Source: Candidatus Latescibacterota bacterium (lineage in GTDB: Bacteria; Latescibacterota; UBA2968; UBA8231). From it: 23,529 bases of DNA. Below, piece after piece: positions 15,100 to 21,801 of this stretch. Below the pieces are notes generated by a model. It was given only the letters and a program-made list of their open reading frames with translations. It had not been told where the DNA came from and made no database searches. Each line of letters starts with the position of its first letter. Positions within the stretch are counted from its first letter, which is position 1. Both the position numbers and the translations under genes were made by a program. The stretch covers positions 1 through 23,529 of the forward strand of contig JAJDYK010000341.1 of NCBI GenBank assembly GCA_022825185.1. The letters are read 5' to 3'.

Positions 15100-15133
15100 T
15101 ATACTACCGATAATGCCTGTTATCGGTAGTATA
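15100..15133. other. dif-like recombination site (14-bp perfect inverted repeat, 6-nt centre)
   Basis: The arms TATACTACCGATAA (15100-15113) and TTATCGGTAGTATA (15120-15133) are perfect reverse complements around TGCCTG. The 28-bp core at 15103-15130 has the plan of bacterial dif: 11-bp arms whose inner ends are ATAA and TTAT, separated by 6 bp, exactly as in E. coli dif. It lies between mutL and the tyrosine recombinase gene and inside the 129-nt gap. No T-run follows the hairpin on either strand, so it is not an intrinsic terminator. It could also be an operator of the recombinase promoter. Confidence 0.65.
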
Positions 15134-15152
15134 GTAGCCAAAATTGAAGAAA

Positions 15153-16931
15153 CTATAATTTTCGCAATAAACGCTGCATATCGCTCAATTTCATCCGCGC
15201 CATAATCGGCTTATCCGTTGGACTTATATGCGGCGAGTCAACTTTTAGCAACTCGCCGATCAAATGCGCTATCTCCTCGGCGTTCAGTTTTTGTCCTTTC
15301 TTGATACTCGCTTTGCGCGCGTAAGCCAAGACGAGTGCTTCGCGCCAAGATCGGCCCGAATGCTGGCCATCGCGCACGTCGTTCAATAGTTGATAGAAAA
15401 CATCGCCTTCGCCAAAGCGGTCCAATTCAGCGGGCACAGCTTCCACTAATACCGTCCGCGCGCCAAAATCCCGCACGACAAAGCCCAGCTTGGCGATATC
15501 ATCTTGTATTTGTTTGAAGATCTCGAAATCCGCTGCACCCATTTCTAGCTGGATGGGAAAAAGCAACTGCTGGCTTGTGCCAGCTATACCGTCCATTTGC
15601 GCCATGGCCCGATCGTAATTGATGCGTTCGTGTGCAGCCTGCTGATCAACGAAGAGCAAGCCGTCGGCTACCTCGACGAGGATGAACTGGTTGTGAACCT
15701 GCCATATCGCGGCGTCTTCGGTGACGGCGATTTTGGCCGCGGCTGGAGCGACGAAGGTCATTGCGAGTTGATCGTCGGCATCGTGGGTTGTTGCCCCGGG
15801 TGCAGGCAGCTTCTGCAATGCCGGCGCTATCGGTTCGCCCACGTGCGCTGGGCTATCAGTGCCTATGCTCTCGCTGAAGCGAGATGTGCTGTCCGGCCGC
15901 AGTATTGGGGCCGCAGCATAGACAAAGGCTTGCGTATCGGGCAGGCGCAAACTCTTTCGGACGCTGTTCTCAATAGCCGCAACGACCTGCCCTTCGTTGG
16001 CCAAGCGAATCTCCCGCTTGGTCGGATGGACATTGACGTCGATCTTCTTTGGGTCCATATCAATCCAAAGCATGAATATCGGATGATGGCCTTCAGGTAG
16101 TAGTCCCTCGAAACATCGCTGTACGGCACTAGCCATCAACCGCGAAGAAATGGGCCGCCCTTGGACGATGAGATACTGTTTGCCTTTGCTCCGGCCGCAG
16201 TGCTCGGGACCGGCTAAGACCCCTTCAATTTTGAGGCCCTCCTCCTCGTGGGCGAGATCTAACAGTTCAGCGACTGGAGCAGTCTGGATGCCCAACAACT
16301 CGGCTGCTCGCTCCCGACGAGATGCCGGGACGTAGTTCAATACTTGGCGATCTTGGTGTTCTAATTCAAAGCCAAGGGCTGGATAGCCAGCAGCTAAATG
16401 AATGATGGTCTGAGCCACATGGCGAGCTTCCGCATCGACGGAGCGGAGAAACTTGCGGCGGGCTGGTGTATTAAAAAACAGGTTCTTTACCACGATGGTT
16501 GTGCCGCGCGCTCGGCCCATACTGTGCATCTCCCGCTCCATCCCCCCTTCCACAACCAAGCGCGTCCCCACTTCATCTTCCTGCGTACGCGATTCTATGA
16601 CTAAGTGAGATACTGCGCCAATGCTGGCTAGGGCTTCGCCGCGAAACCCTAGCGTCTGAATGCGAAACAGATCGGCCACTGAAGCCATTTTGCTCGTGGC
16701 ATGGCGGCGAGCGCACAACGCGATATCCTCTCTGTTCATGCCCGAACCATCGTCGGTCACGACGATCGACTGCCTGCCACCGGCCTTGATTTCCACGCGG
16801 ATTTTAGTGGCCCCAGCATCGATCGAGTTTTCGACCAATTCCTTCACGACCGAAGCTGGCCGTTCTACTACCTCACCAGCGGCTATTTTCCCAATGAGGC
16901 TTTCGTCGAGAACTCGAATAGTACTCGCCAT
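15153..16931 (-). CDS. mutL: DNA mismatch repair protein MutL, with altered endonuclease motifs
   Basis: A 592-residue MutL that links MutS mismatch recognition to downstream repair. The N-terminal GHKL ATPase is intact: KELVENSIDAGA (E31, N35), DDGSGM, TLGFRGEALASI and the FFNTPARRKFL transducer. The C-terminal dimerisation domain aligns with endonuclease-type MutL but has replacements at metal-site motifs. DQHA(x)2E(x)4E reads DQQAAHERINYD (429-440), so His is Gln and the last Glu is Asp. ACxxAVK reads YARKASIK (537-544), without Cys. CPHGRP reads SPTDKP (570-575), without Cys or His. This suggests weakened or lost nicking. The start at 16931 has GAGGA just before it, overlapping the upstream gene's stop codon. 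Confidence 0.95.
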   Translation of the reverse strand: MASTIRVLDESLIGKIAAGEVVERPASVVKELVENSIDAGATKIRVEIKAGGRQSIVVTDDGSGMNREDIALCARRHATSKMASVADLFRIQTLGFRGEALASIGAVSHLVIESRTQEDEVGTRLVVEGGMEREMHSMGRARGTTIVVKNLFFNTPARRKFLRSVDAEARHVAQTIIHLAAGYPALGFELEHQDRQVLNYVPASRRERAAELLGIQTAPVAELLDLAHEEEGLKIEGVLAGPEHCGRSKGKQYLIVQGRPISSRLMASAVQRCFEGLLPEGHHPIFMLWIDMDPKKIDVNVHPTKREIRLANEGQVVAAIENSVRKSLRLPDTQAFVYAAAPILRPDSTSRFSESIGTDSPAHVGEPIAPALQKLPAPGATTHDADDQLAMTFVAPAAAKIAVTEDAAIWQVHNQFILVEVADGLLFVDQQAAHERINYDRAMAQMDGIAGTSQQLLFPIQLEMGAADFEIFKQIQDDIAKLGFVVRDFGARTVLVEAVPAELDRFGEGDVFYQLLNDVRDGQHSGRSWREALVLAYARKASIKKGQKLNAEEIAHLIGELLKVDSPHISPTDKPIMARMKLSDMQRLLRKL

Positions 16932-16937
16932 ATATCC

Positions 16938-17462
16938 TCACAACTCGGCCCAGAGCCGCTCGGCCTGCTGCCGGAATTCGGCTTGGGTAATTTTGCCTTG
17001 TTTGAGCGCGGTTTCCAAGTCGCGCAAGCGGCGGCGTGGCCCCCCTCCCCCTTTGAGATCTAGCCGTATTTGGGACCAGATGTGCCATCCCCCCACGCCG
17101 AGCAATAAGGCGATGAAAACCACACCTCCCCACCAAGAGGTATCTTGCTCTTGACGCACTGCCCCCCCTTTTTGTCGCCAATCTTCGGCCACGGCTGGGT
17201 CGGGGTCGGCTAGCTCGATCCGCTTGGCCACAGTCTCGCCGTTGGTCCCTTGGACACGGACGGCTCTTGTAAGCTGCCAAGTAAATCCCCGGGGTTGCAC
17301 GATTAGATACTCGATGAGATCGGCCTCTCGTATCTGATCGAACTGAGTCCTAGTAACCAGCACGGCCATAGGACTCAGCATGTTGAACAGCAACACTATC
17401 GCCAGTAAGAAGGAAGCTAGCGCAAGAGCGAAGTATGTGGGTTGTGTTTGTTTTTCTTTCAT
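16938..17462 (-). CDS. FtsH N-terminal-like membrane protein (no AAA or protease domain) with SHOCT-like tail
   Basis: A 174-residue protein with a membrane helix at about 10-32 (ALALASFLLAIVLLFNMLS), an extracytoplasmic part of about 75 residues and a second helix at about 108-128 (SWWGGVVFIALLLGVGGWHI). This order, and the text TRTQFDQIREADLIEYL through DPDPAVAEDW to SWWGG, resembles the periplasmic FtsH_ext segment of the FtsH protease. The ATPase and zinc-protease regions are absent. The C-terminus LRDLETALKQGKITQAEFRQ resembles the short SHOCT oligomerisation motif. It may interact with FtsH or compete in its hexamer, but this is inference. It sits 6 nt upstream of mutL and is probably cotranscribed. 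A chance resemblance is possible. Confidence 0.55.
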   Translation of the reverse strand: MKEKQTQPTYFALALASFLLAIVLLFNMLSPMAVLVTRTQFDQIREADLIEYLIVQPRGFTWQLTRAVRVQGTNGETVAKRIELADPDPAVAEDWRQKGGAVRQEQDTSWWGGVVFIALLLGVGGWHIWSQIRLDLKGGGGPRRRLRDLETALKQGKITQAEFRQQAERLWAEL

Positions 17463-17467
17463 TTTTT

Positions 17468-17495
17468 GTTTACATATTAAATTTTATAAGACATT
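17468..17495 (-). repeat. Right inverted repeat flanking the recombinase-mutL-FtsH-like block
   Basis: The inverted partner of 13984-14011, matching at 27 of 28 positions. It ends 5 nt before the start codon of the FtsH-like gene and lies 25 nt past the leuS stop, so it occupies most of that 58-nt gap. In the orientation of the minus-strand genes it reads from AATGTCTTATAA toward the start codon, so it could also contain that gene's promoter. Confidence 0.8.
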
Positions 17496-17520
17496 ATGTT
17501 TTTTAAACTTTACTGAGATT

Positions 17521-20406
17521 TTAGACCACAATATTAACAATTTTATCCGGCACCCATATAAACCGCTTTATCGCCGTTTCATCAGCCACGTATTTCTGGA
17601 TGCTCTCCATGTCGAGTACCAAGGACTTGATCGCGTCCTCTTCGGTGCTGACGGGCACTTCGACTTGTCCGCGCATTTTGCCGTTGACCTGAATGGGCAC
17701 TACGATCATGTCCTCAGCAGCCTTGGCTGCATCCCACTCAGGCCAATTCTGGTGACTGAGGTCACCCCTCCCGAAGCCCGCCAGTTCCCAGAGCTCCTCG
17801 GCAATATGCGGAGCAAAAGGCGAGAGCAGGATCAAGAACTGCTTGGCAACGGCCTGCGGTACTTCGCCTAAAGACACCAGTTGGTTGTTTAACTCGATCA
17901 AGGCAGCGATAGCCGTATTAAACCGCAGCCCTTCGATGTCCTCGGTTGCCTTTTGGATGGTTTGGTGCAGCTTTCTTTCTAGGTCAGGTGCCAACGCAGT
18001 ACTCTCCCCTATCTTCACGCGTCGGTCCGAATCGACAAAGTTGCGCCAAACGCGCTGCAAGAAGCGCTGCATCCCGCGAATGCCTTCCATGCTCCATGGC
18101 GCACTCGCTTCGAGCGGCCCCATGTACATTTCGTATAGCCGCAGGGTATCCACGCCAAATTCCTCGCCAACTTCTTCGGGCGGCAACCCATTTTTGTAGC
18201 GCTTACCCATTTTGCCAAAAGACCGGCGTAGCACCTTTCCCGTCCCCTTCTCAACAGGCTCCCCGTCGCGGAACTCAACCTCGCGGATGTCGATATACAC
18301 GCCGCGCTCGTCCTGAAAGGCATCCGCGGTCATCATGCCTTGGTTGAACAATTTCTTAAACGGCTCAGGCGTGGATAGGTGGCCTAAGTCGTAGAGAGCC
18401 TTGTGCCAGAACCGAGCGTAGAGCAAATGCAACACCGCGTGTTCAGCGCCGCCGATGTAGAGATCAACGGGCATGAAGTAGCCCTCCTTGGCCGGGTCGC
18501 AGAAGGATTCTTCGTTGTGCGGATCAATAAAGCGGAGATAGTACCAGCAAGAACCGGCCCATTGGGGCATGACGTTGAGTTCGCGCTGGCAGGCCACCCC
18601 GTCAATTTCCACGGTCGTCCACTCCGTTCCGGCCCGGTGCAGCGGCGGTGAAACGGGTTGAGTGGGATCGTCGGAGGTTTCCGGTCTGAAATCCTCTAGG
18701 TCCGGCAACGCCACCGGAGGCTCGACCGCGACGGAATACCCATCGGGATGCGTGGCCAGTGGGAAGGGTTCGCCCCAATAGCGCTGCCGGGCAAAGGTCC
18801 AATCGCGCAGTCTGTAGTTCACCTCGGCTTGGCCGCGCCCTTGGGCGACTAGTGCGGCAATGATCTGGGCTTGGGCTTCGACGGTTGCCAAGCCGTTAAT
18901 GGTATATGGATTATCACCGCTCCGTACTCGAGGCGAGTTGATCGCAGTCCCCTCCCCAGTATACCACCCTTCACCCCTTTCTTCCCCTCCGGTAACTACC
19001 TTTACAATGTCCAAGTTATAGGCGGTGGCGAAGGCGAAATCGCGCTCGTCGTGGGCCGGCACCGCCATAATGGCTCCCGCGCCATAGTCCATGCTGACGT
19101 AGTCGGCGACGAAAATGGGAATTTTTTGTCCATTGACCGGATTGCGGGCGTAGATGCCGGAGAAAATGCCCGTTTTTTCTTTGGTCTCATCTGCCGTGGA
19201 TACGGCAACCTGAGCTACGTACTGGGCTACTGCTTCCCGGATGGCCCCCCCTCCCCCTTTCCACCGCTCCGGCGTCCCGTCGGGCCAAGCGTTGGGAACC
19301 AAGTAGACTTCCTCGGCGGGATCCACCAGCGGATGCTGAGGGGCAATGGCCATAAAGGTCGCCCCAAAGAGCGTGTCGGGACGGGTCGTGAACACGGGCA
19401 ACTGCCCAGCGACCGCGTCGCTTTGCGGATCGAGGACATCAAAGGATACTTCAGCCCCTTCGCTACGGCCGATCCAATTGCGCTGCATCCGCTTGATAGG
19501 TTCTGGCCAATCGAGTTGGAAAGACTCGCCGTTGCGATCCTCCAACTCAAAATCCAAGTCCTCTAAGAGCCGCTCGGCGTAGGCTGTTATGCGCATCGTC
19601 CATTGTCGCAACGGTTTGCGGTACACGGGGAAATCGCCCCGCTCGCTGCGGCCTTCATTGGTCACTTCCTCGTTAGCCAACACAGTGCCCAAACCCGGGC
19701 ACCAGTTGACGACGGCCTCTTGCTGATATGCCAGTCGGTAGTTGTTCAACACGGCTTGTTGTTGGGCCGTGGTTAGTGCAGACCAAGCGGCCTCGGTACC
19801 AAGACCTTGGCGATCTACGGCCGACAAGGTCCTGCCAGCCGCAAATTGGGCTTCTAAGTTGGTAATGGGCTTGGCTCGTCCCTTTATTTGACGTCCATTG
19901 CCGTCTTCCCATATCTCGTCTGCGTCGAAATAGCTGTCGAATAGCTGGGCAAAAATCCACTGGGTCCAGCCATAGTACGACGCCCGCGATGTGACCACTT
20001 CGCGGGTCCAGTCAAACGACAGCCCGAGAAACTGCAGTTGGCTGCGCATCGCATCGATATTCTGCTCTGTTACGGTCGCTGGATGGATGTTGTGTTCGAT
20101 GGCGTATTGCTCGGCCGGTAAGCCGAAACTGTCGAACCCCATCGGGTGCAGGACGTTAAATCCCCGCATCCTTTTGTAGCGACTATAGATGTCGCTGGCG
20201 ATATACCCTTTGGGATGGCCGATGTGCAGCCCTGCGCCACTCGGATAGGGAAACATATCGAGGATGTAGCACTTGGGCTTGCTGTCATCGAAACCGGGCT
20301 CCCCCGGCCCCGGCGTTTGATAGGTCTTTTCCTGCTCCCAGTGGGATCGCCATTTGGCTTCGATGGCTTGGAAATTGTATTGGCTTTTTTTTGTCTCGAT
20401 TGACAT
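17521..20406 (-). CDS. leuS: Leucyl-tRNA synthetase, long form
   Basis: A 961-residue class I synthetase charging tRNA-Leu. HIGH is HIGH (H61-H64) in FPYPSGAGLHIGHPKGY. The KMSKS loop reads KMGKR (K732-R736) in SFGKMGKRYKNGLPPEEV, keeping both lysines. The CP1 editing domain is present (TRPDTLFGATFMAI, AVPAHDERDF). The tRNA-anticodon and C-terminal domains end normally (IPIQVNGKMRGQVEVP). The protein is about 100 residues longer than the common 860. Most of the excess is an insertion before VVNWCPGLGTVLANEEV (from about DADEIWEDGNGRQIKG to VLNNYRLAYQQ), as in actinobacterial-style LeuRS. The start has AAGGA 6-7 nt upstream. Confidence 0.97.
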   Translation of the reverse strand: MSIETKKSQYNFQAIEAKWRSHWEQEKTYQTPGPGEPGFDDSKPKCYILDMFPYPSGAGLHIGHPKGYIASDIYSRYKRMRGFNVLHPMGFDSFGLPAEQYAIEHNIHPATVTEQNIDAMRSQLQFLGLSFDWTREVVTSRASYYGWTQWIFAQLFDSYFDADEIWEDGNGRQIKGRAKPITNLEAQFAAGRTLSAVDRQGLGTEAAWSALTTAQQQAVLNNYRLAYQQEAVVNWCPGLGTVLANEEVTNEGRSERGDFPVYRKPLRQWTMRITAYAERLLEDLDFELEDRNGESFQLDWPEPIKRMQRNWIGRSEGAEVSFDVLDPQSDAVAGQLPVFTTRPDTLFGATFMAIAPQHPLVDPAEEVYLVPNAWPDGTPERWKGGGGAIREAVAQYVAQVAVSTADETKEKTGIFSGIYARNPVNGQKIPIFVADYVSMDYGAGAIMAVPAHDERDFAFATAYNLDIVKVVTGGEERGEGWYTGEGTAINSPRVRSGDNPYTINGLATVEAQAQIIAALVAQGRGQAEVNYRLRDWTFARQRYWGEPFPLATHPDGYSVAVEPPVALPDLEDFRPETSDDPTQPVSPPLHRAGTEWTTVEIDGVACQRELNVMPQWAGSCWYYLRFIDPHNEESFCDPAKEGYFMPVDLYIGGAEHAVLHLLYARFWHKALYDLGHLSTPEPFKKLFNQGMMTADAFQDERGVYIDIREVEFRDGEPVEKGTGKVLRRSFGKMGKRYKNGLPPEEVGEEFGVDTLRLYEMYMGPLEASAPWSMEGIRGMQRFLQRVWRNFVDSDRRVKIGESTALAPDLERKLHQTIQKATEDIEGLRFNTAIAALIELNNQLVSLGEVPQAVAKQFLILLSPFAPHIAEELWELAGFGRGDLSHQNWPEWDAAKAAEDMIVVPIQVNGKMRGQVEVPVSTEEDAIKSLVLDMESIQKYVADETAIKRFIWVPDKIVNIVV

Positions 20407-20414
20407 AATTATCC

Positions 20415-20426
20415 TTATAAGACATT
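20415..20426 (-). repeat. Third copy of the 12-bp motif AATGTCTTATAA, before leuS
   Basis: The exact 12-bp sequence that begins both 28-nt inverted repeats recurs here in the 19-nt gap between asnS and leuS. It overlaps the asnS stop codon and runs into the leuS Shine-Dalgarno. A related CCTATAA occurs before apt (8437-8443). It may be a promoter-like or processing element common to AT-rich gaps of this genome. Confidence 0.55.
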
Positions 20427-21730
20427 TATGGATAGAGACGCTGCATCATGCGCGGAAATGGAATGGTCTCGCGCACATGCTTGACGCCGCACAACCAAGC
20501 GACCACCCGCTCGATTCCCATGCCGAAGCCAGCGTGCTCGACCGAGCCATAGCGCCGCAAGTCGAGATACCAGTTAAAGGCTTCCTCGGGCAACTGATGC
20601 GTAGCAATTTTGTGCTGCAAGACGGCAAGGTCGTCTTCGCGTTGCCCGCCGCCGATGATTTCCCCGTACCCTTCAGGTGCCAATAGATCCATGCACAGGG
20701 CTAAGCGGTGGTCTTGGGCATCTTCCTTCATGTAGAACGCTTTGACCGCGCTGGGATAGCGGTGGACGAAAACCGGCGACTCGAACTGGGAAGCGAGGAG
20801 GGTTTCGTCGTCCCCGCCCAGATCACTCCCCCAGGCGATGTCGCTGCCCAAGGCTGTCAGGCGCTCGACGGCTTCATTATAGGTTATGCGCGGAAAGGGA
20901 CGACTGACCTGTTCTAGCTTGGCGGTATCTCGGTCGAGGAGTTTTAGCTCTGCGCGGCGATGGTCGAGCACGCGGTCGAGCACGTATCGGATCATGTCCT
21001 CGGCCAAGGCCATGGCACCCTCCAAATCGCAATACGCCATCTCGGGCTCGATCATCCAAAATTCGGTCAGGTGCCGGCGGGTCTTGGATTTTTCAGCGCG
21101 GAACGTCGGGCCAAAACAATAAACTTTGCCCAAGGCCATGGCGGCCGCTTCCATGTAGAGCTGGCCGCTCTGAGTCAAATAAGCCGTGTCGTCAAAATAC
21201 GCGGTCTCAAACAGAGTCGAGGTCCCCTCACAGGCCGCGGGCGTAAAAATAGGCGCATCTACGAGCACAAAGCCACGCATTTCCATGAAGTCTCGGCAGG
21301 CTTTGCAAATTTCGCTGCGGATCTTGAGAATGGCCCCCGGACGAGAAGACCGCAGCCACAAGTGGCGGTGGTCGAGGAGAAAGGACACGCCGTGTTCCTT
21401 GGGTGTAATAGGATATGGTTCAGCTTCTTGCACGACTTCGAGGTGGTGGACCCCCACCTCATAGCCGATGGGCGAGCGCGCTTCCTGCCGCACTTGACCG
21501 TGGACTACGAGCGAAGATTCTTGGGGCAAGTGATCGCACTGCTCAAATAGCTCGGCCTCGACATCCCCCTTAAAAACAACGCATTGCACTACACCACTGC
21601 CGTCGCGCAGTTGCAAAAAATGCAGTTTGCCGCTCGAGCGCTTGTTGTACAACCAACCGCGCAGCACCACTTCTCGGCCCTCGTAGCGACCGATATCAGC
21701 CACCTGAATCAACTCCATTTGCTTATCCAT
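20426..21730 (-). CDS. asnS: Asparaginyl-tRNA synthetase
   Basis: A 434-residue class IIb synthetase charging tRNA-Asn. The N-terminal OB anticodon-binding domain shows [20 protein letters not shown] and [12 protein letters not shown]. The catalytic core has motif 2 [21 protein letters not shown] and motif 3 [23 protein letters not shown] with the closing TIPFPR. The Asn-type features ([20 protein letters not shown]) favour AsnRS over AspRS. Its presence means this organism can charge Asn directly rather than relying only on the amidotransferase route. The start (MDKQMEL) has AGG nearby; the pnp hairpin terminator ends only about 17 nt upstream. Confidence 0.95.
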   Translation of the reverse strand: MDKQMELIQVADIGRYEGREVVLRGWLYNKRSSGKLHFLQLRDGSGVVQCVVFKGDVEAELFEQCDHLPQESSLVVHGQVRQEARSPIGYEVGVHHLEVVQEAEPYPITPKEHGVSFLLDHRHLWLRSSRPGAILKIRSEICKACRDFMEMRGFVLVDAPIFTPAACEGTSTLFETAYFDDTAYLTQSGQLYMEAAAMALGKVYCFGPTFRAEKSKTRRHLTEFWMIEPEMAYCDLEGAMALAEDMIRYVLDRVLDHRRAELKLLDRDTAKLEQVSRPFPRITYNEAVERLTALGSDIAWGSDLGGDDETLLASQFESPVFVHRYPSAVKAFYMKEDAQDHRLALCMDLLAPEGYGEIIGGGQREDDLAVLQHKIATHQLPEEAFNWYLDLRRYGSVEHAGFGMGIERVVAWLCGVKHVRETIPFPRMMQRLYP

Positions 21731-21737
21731 ATACCTA

Positions 21738-21775
21738 TAATAAGAAAAGGCTATCGAGCTATACTCGATAGCCTT
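21738..21775 (-). terminator. Intrinsic terminator after pnp, directly ahead of asnS
   Basis: A perfect 12-bp stem, AAGGCTATCGAG paired with CTCGATAGCCTT around a 5-nt loop (21747-21775). On the minus strand it is followed by TTTTCTTATTATA. It lies 26 nt past the pnp stop and its T-tract reaches within about 8 nt of the asnS start codon. Confidence 0.85.
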
Positions 21776-21801
21776 CTCTTCGTCTAGCGCAAGACCAACA
21801 C

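Noticed and set aside
15100..15133. The palindrome as an intrinsic terminator of mutL
   Set aside because: On the mutL strand the hairpin is followed by A-rich sequence and on the other strand by no T-run, so the U-tract needed for termination is missing.
15005..15205. 66-residue open frame across the recombinase-mutL gap
   Set aside because: It runs through the dif-like palindrome and into mutL on the opposite strand, with no start signal and no similarity I recognise.
18871..19566. 231-residue open frame on plus strand inside leuS
   Set aside because: It is a shadow of the leuS coding frame; leuS is unambiguous by motifs across this span.
20960..21550. 196-residue open frame on plus strand inside asnS
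   Set aside because: Antisense shadow of asnS with no family resemblance.
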